DNA from: Chiridota heheva
Taxonomy: Eukaryota > Echinodermata > Holothuroidea > Apodida > Chiridotidae
DNA length: 64,000 bases
Direction of reading: 5' to 3'
Assembly: GCA_020152595.1 (NCBI GenBank)
Contig: JAIGNY010003110.1
Location: 611,501 to 675,500, forward strand
How positions within the stretch are numbered: the stretch's first letter is position 1; every line of letters starts with the position of its first letter. The translations under genes were made by a program, and so were the position numbers. Shown piece by piece: positions 45,646 through 58,062 of the stretch. Below the pieces are notes generated by a model that made no database searches, was not told the origin of the DNA, and was given only the letters and a program-made list of their open reading frames with translations.

Positions 45646-47371
45646 TTCAAATGTTCTTCAAAGCGATACTTTTTATGTAGCAGTTTACATATTATCCGAG
45701 TTTATTTTCAGTTCAAGAAATTTCAACACTTATTTTTGGCCTGAAGAACTCCCTCATTTAAGTCTCTATATGAATTGAAAATCATTTTAGTAGAAAGAAG
45801 GATGGGCTTACAGGCCCTCTAGGGGTTTGCCGTACAGTTTATGCTGGAACACCCGGGGATTTGGGGTCATGGTGATGTAAGGGGTGTGTCAATGACTCAG
45901 GAACCATTTATTCATTTAAGCGCTGATCTGGGTATTCATTCATCTGGTATCGCCCTTAAGGTGAAAACCAAAACTCGAAAAATCTTGATAATATTTATAT
46001 GAAGAAGTAATGTAGCAATTTGTCAGCTGAAAATCATTGTGGATCACCTTTCATAGTTTCGGCTCAAATTTTACCCAATACTGATGTTTATCTGGTGTTA
46101 ATGTCATATTTTGCCAATTTTTCTTTGAGAAAATTGTTATCGGTCTCACAAAGGAGGGTTTGAACAGATACACTTTTTCTAGTCCTAGTACAATCTTTTT
46201 GGAAGTGGAATCATAGAAATGGATTTTTATGAATAGATTCAAATTTGTGGATTTTTCTCTAAGGACTTTTTGTTGTATTTTGTGCACAATGAAATAAAAT
46301 TCCACCCCTTCTTTATTTTCAATTTACCAATGGCTGTTGAGACATGTTTGGAATGTAGTGCAGTACAAATATTTATTTAAGAAGATTGTTAATGTAATTA
46401 AATATTTACGATTCAAACGACAGTCATTTGTGAAGCACTTTTATTCAATGAATATTTAAATTAATTCTTTTCCAAGTGGGTTGTGAAACTTACATTGTTT
46501 GGAAATTGTAGACATTAAAAGTAAGGTCATATTATTGTTAATTTTTCAGGGAGTGTTGTCTGGGTGTAAGTGCCAGAGCAATTTTATTGATTTGTTTGTA
46601 TAGTTCTAATTAAAACCTTGATAAAGCTTAGGGTATGATTTGTAGCCTTCTGTTTGGCTTGTGAAAGCTAGGTAACAAGAAAGATAAGGAAAAAAATATA
46701 CCAAGAATTTCACATGAGGTTGAAAATATGCAAAGGCCTGGCTAACAAATAACACGGTATTTAAAATTATTTATAGTACTGTTAAGGCTGGCTGTAAAGA
46801 CAGGGTCATTATCACCAGCCTGGATGGGACACACTTAACCTGAAAAATAGGGGTAAATTGCTATATAGAGGGTAATGAAGTAAGTTTACTATGCCGTTTC
46901 TTAAATTATTAGTTTTCATTCTCGGACAAACATTGCAATTCTGTTTCTTTACTAATTCTGGAAGTCTTTGTCTTTGTTTTTCGTGTAGTGGTGGTGGTGT
47001 TAGTTTGGGCTTTTTATGGGGTGACTAACCCTTCTTAGTCCGTAATTTTGTTATGTTATCTTAAGTTTCTGTTAGTATAATAAGGGAATTTAGTTGTATT
47101 ACAAAATAAACATTTTGCGGATTTTACCACTTCTCCCATTACCACCTGTTAGAGGGAGTCTCACTGTCTTTCCATTTGCCATTGGTTCTTATTGTCAAGC
47201 TTGCTCATGAACATTGCATTTTTCGTAGGAATGAAAACTGATCAAAACTTGATCATTTTATTACTCAAAAACTCAAATTGCCTTCTTTTTTTTCTCAAAA
47301 TTCAAAAACTGATCTGCTCGGATTTTAATTCTCTTTCAAGCAATATAGAAATTGCCACGTGTCCATAGACC
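45646..47371. other. Unique AT-rich DNA right of the satellite
   Basis: No protein-like ORF or repeat family recognised. Confidence 0.5.
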
Positions 47372-47936
47372 TTAAAGTATTTTAGGGGTCAAGCATGTCC
47401 ATCTAATATGAAGGAGAATTTTGAAAGAAACAAAATAGTGCAGAAAGCGTTCAAAAATCTTATTACGTTAAGGAGATATTCAAGTTTAAAGTTCTGTCTC
47501 TAATCTGTGTAGAAATGACTTGTGTTGTAAGTTTACTATGAAAAGTTGGCGTCTTCATCTTCACATTCTTAGCAATTTATGTATTTTGAAGAAAGTTTAT
47601 TTGATTTTTTTACTTTTTAAATTATTTTCCTTCAAACTTTCTTCAGGTGGTATTAAATACTTTTCCTAGACACAGTTTACTACTTTTTTGACATATTCTG
47701 TGGTTTTTGAGCCAAAAACGTTGGACAAAATATGATAGAATACATAAAGTCTTATGAATCTGAGGCTGTGACATCACTGGCCTGATTTCAGTCATTTCTA
47801 CATAAATGATACCAAACTTTAAACTTAGATATCTCTTTAACAGAATAAGATTTTCGAAAGCTTTCTTCACTGTTTTGTTTCTTTTGGAGTCCTATTTCAT
47901 AAGACAAGACTTGCTTGACCACTGTAAAGGAGTAAT
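47372..47936. mobile_element. Foldback family A, copy 4
   Basis: The left end is TTAAAGTATTTTAGGGGTCA and the right end is inverse, finishing near TTGCTTGACCACTG. Both arms share AAAAATCTTATTACGTTAAG/ATCTCTTTAACAGAATAAGA and TGTGTAGAAATGACT/AGTCATTTCTACA. Total about 565 bp, close to a full unrearranged copy. The right TTAA is lost. Confidence 0.85.
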
Positions 47937-49513
47937 TCTACACTAGCACCCTCTATTTCAAAGCCAGGTTGCAGTCCATTTCTTATCAGGCTTCCCCATC
48001 AGCTTCCATGGTTATTGATATACTTTGGTGCAAACAAATTAGTATTTTGAGTTGATTCCTGTTTTTTGACCCAAATTTTTTGTTTGAAAATCTTCATTGA
48101 AGAGAAAAAGATTAGATCATATTGGTTAGGCAGACATATACATACACCCAGTGCCTTCAAACCGCAATTTGGACCAACTGGGTCCGCATATCAGTCTCCA
48201 ACAGTTATTTACAGTAGCTTGAACTTTTGTAAAAAGTTTAAAAGTGAACAGTGTGTGGTAGCCATTAGCTGGACGGCTCCATGTTGCTAGGTACAATTGT
48301 CAGCTTTTGAAGTGTTTAGGGGAATCGTGTTGTCATAATGATGATAAGAGTGCGTGATAGCAAACAAATGTTTGGGACGAGACCCCTGGGATAATTTACA
48401 ACTTTACTGTTGAGGTTTACATTTGTCATTTTGAATGATTGATCATGGTACATTTGTCACCTTTTCAGCAAGCTAAGGTAAACCTTGAGGTTATTAGGGA
48501 TGGTATTGGTATGATAATTAATCTCAACTTTTTTTTCCGGTAATTAAAAAAATAAAATATAAAGACCTTTGTCCGAAGGAAGAAGAAAAAAAAAAGGAAT
48601 TTGTTTGTTTGAATTGTATTTTAACAGTCTATTAATAAATTGTATTTTAACAGTCCATTAATCAATTGTATTTTAACAGTCCATTAATAAATTGTATTTT
48701 AACAGTCCATTAATAAATTGTGTCATTATTGTTCCTAACACATCAGAAGCTATTGTTTGATGGGATTCCTAATTAGTCTGATTTGTTTTCTTTTTCCTGT
48801 TCTAAAGAAAATATTTAAAATTTGCACCAAAAAATCAACCTTTAAAATTGCTATTATAGAAAGAAAAGTATTTCAGAAAATAGCATGCATCATTGTCGCA
48901 ACTGTTATTTGTTTTAGGTGTGGGCACAGAACAATTGCAACAGTTTCTTTGGTCAAATTGTATTTTTGCGAGCTACAGGTGTTTTTCTGTCAAAAAATTG
49001 ACTGATCAAACGATGAAAAGTTATTTTGGGGTGAGGATTGTTTTAACTTGTATTATTACAACATAGGATGGATAAAGCATTGAGTCAGGGTTACTATATA
49101 TGATGTTGGTGTGATAGGTAAAGGGTAGAGATGGTAGACTTGTCCACATATTTGTTTTTGCTTTGCTGTATACGTGGGACATACGAAGGCGTATCGTTGT
49201 AGGGTACCTTGTACAATCAGATACTTCTCATGCAACAGGATATCCAACATCAAGTTTCCTTGTACAATCAGATACTTCTCATGCAACAGGATTTCCAACA
49301 TCAAGTTTGGGCCGAGACAGCCTCTTTGTGTTGCTTCTGCTTCTTGATGGTGCTTCCAATTAAAACAATCAAATTATTTTAACGGGGGGAACATTATTCA
49401 ATAATACTTACAATAGTTGAAAGAGCTCTTGGTCAAAAAGTGAGAGGTTTTTTATACTAAGTCAGGGGAATTTTGGAATAATATGTCTGAATTTTGATAC
49501 ATTGAAAAATGAC
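47937..49513. other. Non-coding DNA with small tandem repeats
   Basis: Includes about four 26-bp units of ATTGTATTTTAACAGTCCAT+TAATAA at 48612-48720, and a perfect-but-one 51-bp duplication (CCTTGTACAATCAGATACTT...) at 49206-49307. No gene recognised. Confidence 0.7.
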
Positions 49514-50220
49514 TTAAAGGAGCACTGGTCCGAAAAATGAGGCGGTGTTTTATTGGAGTCTCATAAATAATCCAGTGCATGTCCCATCTTATATGAAAGA
49601 GGACATAAAAAGAAACAATGGTAAAGAAAGTGTTTAAAAATCTTATTCTGTGAAAGGATTAGTTCAGGGGTCAAGCATGACCCATCTTATATGAAAGAGG
49701 ACAAAAGAAACAAAATAGTGAAGAGAGCATTCAAATAGCTTATTCCATTAAGGAGATATTCAAGTTTAAAACTCTTGTCTTATGTGTAGAAATGACTGGT
49801 AAGTTTACTATGGAAAGTTGGCATCTTCATCATTACATTCTTAACAATTGTTAATGTATTTTGAAGAAAGTTTATTTAGATTTTTCACTATTTAATTATT
49901 TTCCCTTAAACTTTCTTCAAGTGGTATATTATGAATACCTTTCCTAGATGCAGTTTTACTACTTTTTTGACATTTCTCGTGGTTTTTAAGCCACAAAATC
50001 CAGGATGAAATATGATAGAATACATCAAGACTGAGGAATCTGAGGCCATGATATCAGAACTGGTCTGATTTCAGTTATTTCTACACAAGTGATACCAAAC
50101 TTTAAACTTAGCTATTTCCCTAACGGAATAAGATTTTGGAATGCTCGCTTCACCATTTTCTTTCTTTTGAAGTTCGTTCATATAAGGTAGACTTGCTTGA
50201 TCTCCGAACTAATCCTTTAA
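49514..50220. mobile_element. Foldback family A, copy 5, with duplicated left end
   Basis: A near-complete copy at 49655-50220 starts AGGATTAGTTCAGGGGTCAA and ends CCGAACTAATCCTTTAA. A partial extra left end (CCCATCTTATATGAAAGAGG through AAAAATCTTATTCTG) sits immediately before it from 49580. The 49514 TTAAAGGAGCACTGG may be the outermost remnant of this or another TTAAAGG element. Confidence 0.82.
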
Positions 50221-50456
50221 GTATTCATAATAAATTATTATGAAAATTCTTGATACTCAAGTAAAATACTCCCTTACTGTTTGACTGTTAAATCTGTTTT
50301 TGTGCATATAAGGGTGTTTCAGCTGACATCATGAGGTCACATCACTTTGTTTACATCGCCATTTTGTAGGACAGGAACACTGTCATCTGCTGTACACTTA
50401 ATTAGATTTACATATGTTTGCATGTAATTATATGAGATTATTTTTGTAAGACAGTC

Positions 50457-50656
50457 ATGCCGGAATCTTGCTGTGCCATTGGTTGCACTAGTAGACCTGT
50501 GCAGGGGAATAAAAAGACGTGTTCTCGATCTCCGTCTGATCCTGATTGACGTTCCAAGTGGGTTTCTGTCATACTACGTGATGGCTTTCAAGCTATGGTT
50601 CACACTAGGATTTGTAGCGAGCACTTTATATCAGATATGATATATAAAAATGTAAG
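50457..50656 (+). pseudogene. THAP-domain fragment with an in-frame stop
   Basis: From ATG 50457 the frame reads MPESCCAIGCTSRP, a basic stretch, SPSDPD, a stop (TGA 50547-50549), RSKWV, and about residue 51 onward RICSEHFIS. This matches the THAP zinc-finger signature: N-terminal CCxxGC, a conserved SxP/D-P and W, then CxxH (Cys6, Cys10, Cys53, His56 here; Trp35 present). THAP domains are DNA-binding modules of P-element-type transposases and host transcription factors. The stop replaces the usual Arg after DP(E/D), a single C-to-T change from CGA. Frame is kept on both sides, so decay is recent or the exon is read differently. No partner domain was seen downstream, so it is a lone exon or fragment of a THAP gene or P-like transposon. 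Confidence 0.82.
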
Positions 50657-50909
50657 GGAAGATATGAAGTAAAATTAGAAGCGAAAAAAAAACAAAAAAC
50701 ATGCAATCAGTAAAATTCGCTGAACAGGTAGATAGGTTAGCATTCAGTATGTTTGTTTTAAGTGTGATGTGACTGAGCTGTGTGACGATGCTTGAAACGC
50801 AATGACGCCCTGCCCTGCAAAATGGCTTCCAGTGGAGTTAGAGTCAACATGATGAAATCCCTCTATAGGTTATTTGGATGATTATGAAAGATTTGCATTG
50901 TAATGTTCC

Positions 50910-51105
50910 AGTGGTTAAGGAGTCATGCTCGTATGCAAAAGGTTTAGTTCCCACTGCTTTGCTGGGGAGTTAACTTGCGCTGGACTGGACTTCCGGGGAG
51001 AGGAGGGGGAGTCTCGTGCCCTCATCTGCTTGTACCATGGAAACCAGAGATAAGCACAGGCATATGGGCTTTATGGCTCGGATGGATTTAGTCTTTAGCT
51101 TTATA
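50910..51105 (+). mobile_element. tRNA-derived SINE, copy 2
   Basis: The head has a perfect A-box TGGTTAAGGAG and a B-box-like GGTTTAGTTCC 25-35 bases on. The body has GCTGGGGAGTTAACTTGC, GGGGGAGTCTCGTGCCC and CCATGGAAACCAGAGATAAG. The GGGGAGTTAAC segment is shared with the SINE at 62.8 kb, and the GGAAACC...GATAAG core with that at 4.6 kb. Confidence 0.8.
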
Positions 51106-51724
51106 TGACAAAAAGTAGTACTGCGTATCGATATGAAAATAAGATGCCCTATTTTAGAGAATGTTAGTAAGGTTGTTTATAGCTTTCTGAGTACTATTAC
51201 AGGAATTAAAAGATGTTATTATTTGTTTTATAAACAGCAGCAAACACTTTGGAAGATAAATAGACAGAGGAAACGTTGACAATTGTTTAAATTCATCTTA
51301 CAGATGAGCTGGTATGCTTAGACCGCACGAAGAACAATTAAGGATATTGTTAAGAATCGGTTCATTGAACTGGCAAGGAGTGTTTTGGTTCAAGAAACAT
51401 ATTTGGGGTTTATTAATTTGTCTGTCAAATGCAAAGTGGAAGAGATAACTGTTTGGGGTTTATGACGGCCGTCTGTCAATCATAATGACTTTCCCAGAAA
51501 TGTTTGTGATAGGAAGGCGTGAGATTGAAGATAGATGGTTGATATATCATGTAGTATTGTGACAGAAAGGATTTTTAATTGCATGTTATTAGTTCAAGCA
51601 AGATAAATGGTGGGGGTGTGTATTGTTTAATTTTACTGACAGAATTTTCAAATATGATTTGAATTTATGGTTATTTTGCGGCTCAACCCTTAATAAAAGT
51701 TGACAACATTGAATGACCTATGGC
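51106..51724. other. Non-coding DNA
   Basis: No gene or element recognised. Confidence 0.5.
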
Positions 51725-51732
51725 CATAGTAA

Positions 51733-51891
51733 CAGTGGCAGCACCAGGATTTTAGTCATGGGGGGGCAAGCGATGTGCAAATTTGTCTCATGGGGGTAGG
51801 GGGCAAATCCTATAAATCGGAGAGAAAAATGTCACTACAAAATGATTTTCTGATCTCGTGGGGGGAAAATTCCCCTGTAGCACAGCCACTG
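51733..51891. mobile_element. hAT-type MITE with perfect 8-bp target duplication
   Basis: 159 bp. Ends are CAGTGGCAGCACCAGG on the left and the inverse of CAGTGGCTGTGCTACAGG on the right. Exact 8-bp direct repeats CATAGTAA flank it (51725-51732 and 51892-51899). CAGTGGC ends with 8-bp duplications define hAT-type elements. The interior has G-runs (ATGGGGGGGCAAG, GTGGGGGGAAAATTCCCC) and no ORF. Confidence 0.93.
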
Positions 51892-51899
51892 CATAGTAA

Positions 51900-52405
51900 A
51901 CGAGGTGTTGTGATTGGCTCATCATGTCATGCTTCCTTCAATATTGCTTATTTTAAGTCGTGCCCCCAAAACATTTGTGCCCTCTAATTGAAATATTGTG
52001 TTATTATATATTTCTGCCTCACATATCAAAATCGCTAGCAATGCAGTCATGTGTGAAAATGATATTTCTATTAATTCAGTTAAAAATGTGACGACCGTAC
52101 TTCTATATATCTTTTCCTTTTGGGCAGTCCAGCAGGAAGATTGCTGGCTGTATATATTTTGGCTCGCGTAAAAGTTGCTGTTAACTCAAACAAAGTCACG
52201 GAAATCGAAAAGCATTTTACCATGCCCCTAAAAGTTCCAATTGCAAGCTAGTAAAGATTATATTGCATGCACACCACGCTTTAAAGTATAAGCTTGCCAT
52301 TTCTATAACAATTTTGATATACTGTGGTGTAAATTTATGAATGTGGTGAAGACTGAACAGGATGCAGGTAAACCACAGGACCCCTCCCGCCCCACCCCGC
52401 AGGTT
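51900..52405. other. Non-coding DNA
   Basis: No gene or element recognised. Confidence 0.5.
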
Positions 52406-52533
52406 ATGGGCTTCGAGTTGTGCAAGATGATTTGAGTATGGGCTTCGAGTTTTGCAAGATGATTTGAGTATAGGTTTCGAGTTTTGCAAGATGATTTGAG
52501 TATAGGTTTCGAGTTTTGCAAGATGATTTAAGA
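52406..52533. repeat. 32-bp tandem repeat, four units
   Basis: Four units of ATGGGCTTCGAGTTTTGCAA followed by GATGATTTGAGT, with G/A and C/T drift between the first two and last two units. Short minus-strand frames over it are repeat by-products. Confidence 0.94.
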
Positions 52534-54410
52534 AAAGATATTATTGAAAATCACGAGAGAAAAAATTAACATAACAATCTGAAGAATGATCAGTAGTTTT
52601 TTAACAGACATGTAATAAAAGCAATCAAATTTACTGACTTGTTTGAATTGTGATCTCTCTTAGTTGATTATTCATAACAAATTCTAAGCCATTGTATTCT
52701 TATATATTATGTTTAGGAACAGTAATTACCATCTTGTAGAGATACAAGGCTAGTTTGTAAGATGCATTTGTGTAGGAGGACAGTGATTAATGTGCATGTT
52801 ATCATACAGAAGCAGCATGAAGTTTGATAAAAATATCATTAATACCGAAAATTTATTCTCTAATTGCTGTTTGTAACTGGTGTGTGGCCCCCTCTAGTCT
52901 AGACTGTTTGGGGCCATGATGTTATCATTTATTGAAACTGAAGTGTGAGATCTTGAAAGATTAACGCTGATACATTTCTCTTCACCTGATCTGGAGTATT
53001 GACTCAGCTCGGAAAGAGCTATTAAGCGCTGTCCTTATGTGATCTTAATTATTCTTAATGAGGTACAAGTAGATGTTATCTCTGATAAAATAGCTCCCCT
53101 CATTAACATAATAGACCAAACATAATCATCATTAAACCTACCCGCTCTTTGGCCTTAACGGAGAGAACTTGTTTTAAAAGTTAAGTTGTTTTGCTGTGTG
53201 ATATAGTTAGCAATATTTTCTGATAGATTGATCATTGAACAAGTCATTGTATAAGAAAATACAATTTAAAAAAAAGTTGTGACAAATTTTACCCATTTTC
53301 AATCAAGTTGTGAAGGCAACTTGAATTTGGTTGCACAATCTTTGAAAATTTAATAAAGGATACAATGCAAAATTTGGATTATCAAAACATTAAATAAATT
53401 TCAAATTTCATTGTAAATTATTGTGAATTTTTGATAAAATGTATTAAATTTTGAACAAAAATTATTTCAAAAAAGAATGATTCATGCAATTTTGCTTGTA
53501 AGTTTACTATATGTATAGCACACAATTATTTGTAACAGTTAATCTGTGTCATTAGATGTAAACAGCAAAGTCGGAATATTTTCAGTTGACCTGAACAATT
53601 ACAGGTCATATTCAACAATAGAAAACATTTTGATTTAGATAAAATATGAACCCATTGCAAAAAGAATACAAAGGAGATTATATAGGACCCCTGTAACGAA
53701 AGGTAGGACTTGGTGTCTCTCGGTAAAGAGTGAAAATCCCAGTCCGATGTTACTTTGTGAATTTTTAACACTTTACTCAATAAGCTACAGTATACTGAAG
53801 AATGTTTATGGCTCATACATTTTTGTTGCAATTTTTCCCCACTAGAGGGTGGTTTTTTAATCAAGATGTAGACTGAAATTAGATTGTGGAAAATATGATT
53901 TGAGACAAGGTTCTGTTTGTGTTTCTGAGTTTCCTGATCAAAAGTTACAAGAATTAAAACTTAAAAAGTTCTTTATGTGACTCGCTCTTTCCTGAAAATT
54001 TATGGTTTTAAACTACACCGTTAATAACTTTAAGAACATCTGTTCTGACATCCAAATATATTTTCTGTGCACATGATCACATTTAAAAATATGTAATCGG
54101 TTACAGCTATGTTTCTTCAACTGCAGTGACATTAGATTGATCAACAATGGATTTACATAAAAACTATAGATTTATATTTAACTGATGACATCACAAATTT
54201 GCATATTTCTTTGAATGAATTAAGTTGGAAAACATTAAAAATTGTCAATTTTTAACCAATTTAATTAACATTAACTTTGCTGCTCATTTCGTGACTTTCA
54301 ATAGATTTTTATACTATCTAGCTGAAATTGCGTCTCAGTGTTTCTCGCTCTTAAAGTGTTTTGAACGTTTTCTGTGACCTTTTTACATGCAAAACAAAAA
54401 GTCCTGACTC
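52534..54410. other. Non-coding unique DNA, partly enhancer-like
   Basis: The stretch 52920-53170 is balanced in composition and packed with known site types: CACCTG (52983), TGACTCAG (53000), TTAATTA-like, and a GATA pair TTATCTCTGATAA (53076-53088). No ORF has domain-like sequence. The rest (53180-54400) is AT-rich. Confidence 0.45.
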
Positions 54411-56464
54411 ATGCCGGTTGTAAATTTCCCTGACTCCCTAGCCTGTAAACAAGTTTCACGTAGTATCTTAAACCACATTGATGAGTTTATTTACTTCCCA
54501 TCTCAAGTGATGAAGATGAAATCACTGGTCATTGTTCCAGTCTCTTTCCTGGAATTCTGTACCTCATTTGATTATATAACCGAGGAGATTTGTCGAGAAT
54601 TGCCGCAAATCTGGAATATTCCCGTGGTGGTGTTTGTGAAGGATGTGATGCGCCACTCATCGTATCTCTAAACTGCCATTGATTGATTAGCCTAGAGGTA
54701 AATGCGGGGTCATTTATCTCGTAATTTGTGATTATTTTTAGATAATTGCGAAGGGAAGGTGGTGAATCATGTCGTAAAGGCACATAGATTTATCTTTCCG
54801 TTACATTTGTGATTCTATTTTACTACGAGTCATGGGATGATTGCAAAGCTTTATTTTGTGTTTCCGCTGTTGTTTATCTGGAATCATGAAGCTGTAATTG
54901 TCTCCAGTCAAAACAAAGATTGACAGATTAACAAATTTATCATCGTCTTCAGAGAAGCGTGAAAATATAACATCACGTTTTGATGAGTCCTATTCCCACA
55001 GAGGGTGCATTAAAGCAAACATGAGATTGATTTTGCGTTGTTCAGCTGGTTTATCTGTTGATTAAGCTATAAAGTTTGTGGGTTCTGAGAAAAATGGAGT
55101 TGTAGAAAGTGATTAATGAACGGTTTGTTAAATAGTTGGATATTCTGGGGAAATTTTCCGAATGATGTGTCATAAGGAAAATATAAACTGTGTTTGTCCT
55201 ATATGTATTTTTGTCTCTTACATTATACAGTACATGTGTATTGACCTGATGGATAGGATTTATTTAGCTTATTTTCTGTTAGCATTTTCTGTTAGCCCAT
55301 TTTCTGTTAGCCCATTTTCTGTTCTGATATGACAGGGATACAACAGTGGAGTGGGTACACATAAACCCCATGGGGCAAAAGCAAACTTGAATATTTAGGA
55401 GACTAATCAGTTTTACGTAATTAGCATTACAGTGCAAAATGTTTCCCCAACAGTTACATCTTCATTAGGCTTTGGTTGTTAACTGACACCTGTTTGTATA
55501 CATGATTAAAAAACTTACCCAAATAAGTTTGATTTTTCTTTTCATTAGTATGTTGTTATATCATTTATTTAACCAAGGAATCAGAATGTTTTTGTGATAT
55601 TGGTTCTGAAGACCCTTAACTCGACCAATTTCTGATCCCTTGTTTTAGGTCAGTAGTCATTTTTGAGGGGGATGTGGTCATTGTAGTATTGCCCGACCCC
55701 TAAAATAAATAAATTAAAGATTCTTTTTTTTTTTTAAATTAAAGATTTGTATTGTCTAAATTATGAGCTGCATCTAGCATAAGTTCATTGTGTTACTGTT
55801 TAAGCTGTACAATGATCAGTATTAAAACAATTTGTGTTATTTTACGGAATAAAAGTTCAACAAAAACTGTATTTTGGGTCAAATTTTGTTTTTCAACAAA
55901 AGTGCTCATACTTGATTAGTGGTCCTGGCTGGCTATCTCTCAACTCTACCCCACTTTCTGTTTTGAAAGAACAGTGATGAAGGATTATTGTTACTGTAAT
56001 TTGTCATCTTAAACCATTTTTGTCAACAAAACAAAACCAGAAAACTCTATTATCAATATTGCATAAAATTGTGGGTAATATTTGTGTCTGCTTTTGGAAC
56101 TTTATTACTGTACTGAATTGAACTTTTATTGACCTAAAATCAAACACTGAAACCAAATTCTAAAGATCATGGAGTCTGTATAAATTAACGACCAAAATGC
56201 TTTTTATTTTGTCTGTAATCATGGAATATCTGAAGTGGCATTTATTCAACTTACCAACCAGCCAATATCTGTTTACAGTCTTTAATAGATTATCATTAAG
56301 ATGGCTTGATTCGTGTGGAGACAGAATTCTATTTTGCACCTCATTGACGATTTAAATGTTTGACATAAAAGAAATTATGATGGTTCGTTCAAACATATGA
56401 TGATGATGGCACTGATATGTTCAGAAGTACTTGTGTGTAAAGTGGTATGACTGACGTGTATTCC
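54411..56464. other. Unique DNA; one unrecognised 86-codon frame
   Basis: The plus-strand frame 54411-54671 is less AT-biased than its surroundings but matches no family I know, and no splice sites support it. The region to about 55120 stays compositionally balanced. A 16-bp tandem (TTTTCTGTTAGCCCAT) lies at about 55270-55325. Confidence 0.4.
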
Positions 56465-57132
56465 TTAAAGGATTACTTCAGGGGTCAAGCAAGTCATATC
56501 TTATATGAAAGAAGATTTCATAAGAAACAAAATGGTGAAGAAAGCATTCAAAAATCTTATTCCATTAATGGATTAGTTCAGGGGTCAAGCAAGTCCATCT
56601 TATATGAAAGAGGACTTCAAAAGAAACAAAATGATGAAGAAAGCATTCAAAAATTTGTATTCTGTCAAGGGGAAATTTTAAGTTTAAAGTTTGGTGTCAT
56701 TTGTGTACAAACAACTGAAATCAGACTAGCTGTGATGTCATAGCCTCAGATTCCTCAGTCTTTATGTATTCTATCATATTTTATCCTGCGATACTGTAGC
56801 TTAAAAACCATGGGATATGTCATAAAAGTAGTAAAACTAAATCTAGTAAGGGTATTTATAATATACCACCTGAAGAAAGTTTGAGGATAAATAATTTAAA
56901 TAATGAAAAAATGTAATAAACTTTCTTCAAAATCCATAAATACTTTGAGGAATTTGAGGCTGTGACATCACAACTAGTCTAATTTTAGTTGTTTCTACAG
57001 ATATGATACCAAACTTCAAACTTGAATACCTTAACGGAATAAGATTTTTGCAATGCTTTTTCACCATTTTGTTTCTTTTGAAGCCCTCTTTCAAGAAGAT
57101 GAACTTGCTTGACCCTGAAATTATTCCTTTAA
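56465..57132. mobile_element. Foldback family A, copy 6, TTAA-flanked
   Basis: Best-bounded copy. The left is TTAA then AGGATTACTTCAGGGGTCAA. The right is CTGAAATTATTCCT then TTAA. The left end is present twice in tandem (56469-56570 and 56571-56665), each with CTTATATGAAAGA and GAAGAAAGCATTCAAAAAT. The central part has CTGTGATGTCATAGCCTCAG and its inverted partner GAGGCTGTGACATCACAA. Confidence 0.88.
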
Positions 57133-58062
57133 GTACGTGAAGGGCCCAGATTTCTGCTGTTCAAGTATGGGGTGATATAGTACTACAAATGACATAAGCA
57201 ATATATTCTATGTATGAAACCTATATTTGTTTGGTAATGTGCTTTTATAAGTTAGTTTTTTCAGAGGCGTACCTGGTTGGCTATACATTGTGATTCCTTT
57301 GAAATTTAAAAATCACGCGTCACATTTATTACCTGGAAATGGCCTAAGAAATATCTACTCCCTTTATGTGGACACAAAACATTGCACAAAAAAAAAAAAA
57401 AAAAAGTTTGGTTACATAGTTTCTTTGTACTTTTGTGCACTGTTTCATGCAGTCATTTTTCTTTTATAGGAGTTCATTGCAATTGTTGTATTTTGTTCCG
57501 CCAGTTTTATTTCTCATGTAGTTTTTGTATGTTCATTCTTTAATTCTGTAGGAGGAAAGTTTTGAATGCCTACAGTATTTCCAAGTTAAGCACTCATTGT
57601 TGTTTTTGACTCCAACCATGTGCAGAGCTGGAAAAACACTATGGTTCTGGCAGTTAAAACCACGGAAAATTCTGAATTCACGGGGGAAAAACAACGTCAC
57701 TAAAAAAAAAAATATATAGTATTTGTTTAATATAGATTTCTTGAGTAAATAACATCATATTTGGTAAATATGTGCTCTAAAAACGGCCCACACAATTGTG
57801 TGATAAAAAGTACATTAAATTGCAAAAGAGGGAAGTATAGAAAGATATATTCACTACATTTATATTATCAGACATTTTCTGTCAACAAAAACCTCAAAAA
57901 TATCAATGTAGACTGCAGTTCTTTAACCTCAGTAACATGGCAGAAACAATCTGGAATCTTGTAATGGGAACCACCTGAAGAGGAAAAGGAAACATCACTA
58001 AGTGAGAGTTTTTTTAATCATTTTTTTTCTTTCATTCTCAAGCTTTTTCTGTATATTTGACT
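57133..58062. other. Non-coding AT-rich DNA
   Basis: Contains a poly-A run near 57389-57406. No gene recognised. Confidence 0.5.

Noticed and set aside
46540..46580. Possible short exon after TTAATTTTTCAG ending before GTAAGT
   Set aside because: Sites look good, but the 16-base interval gives no coding signal and its length breaks the frame expected from the 9.2-kb exon.
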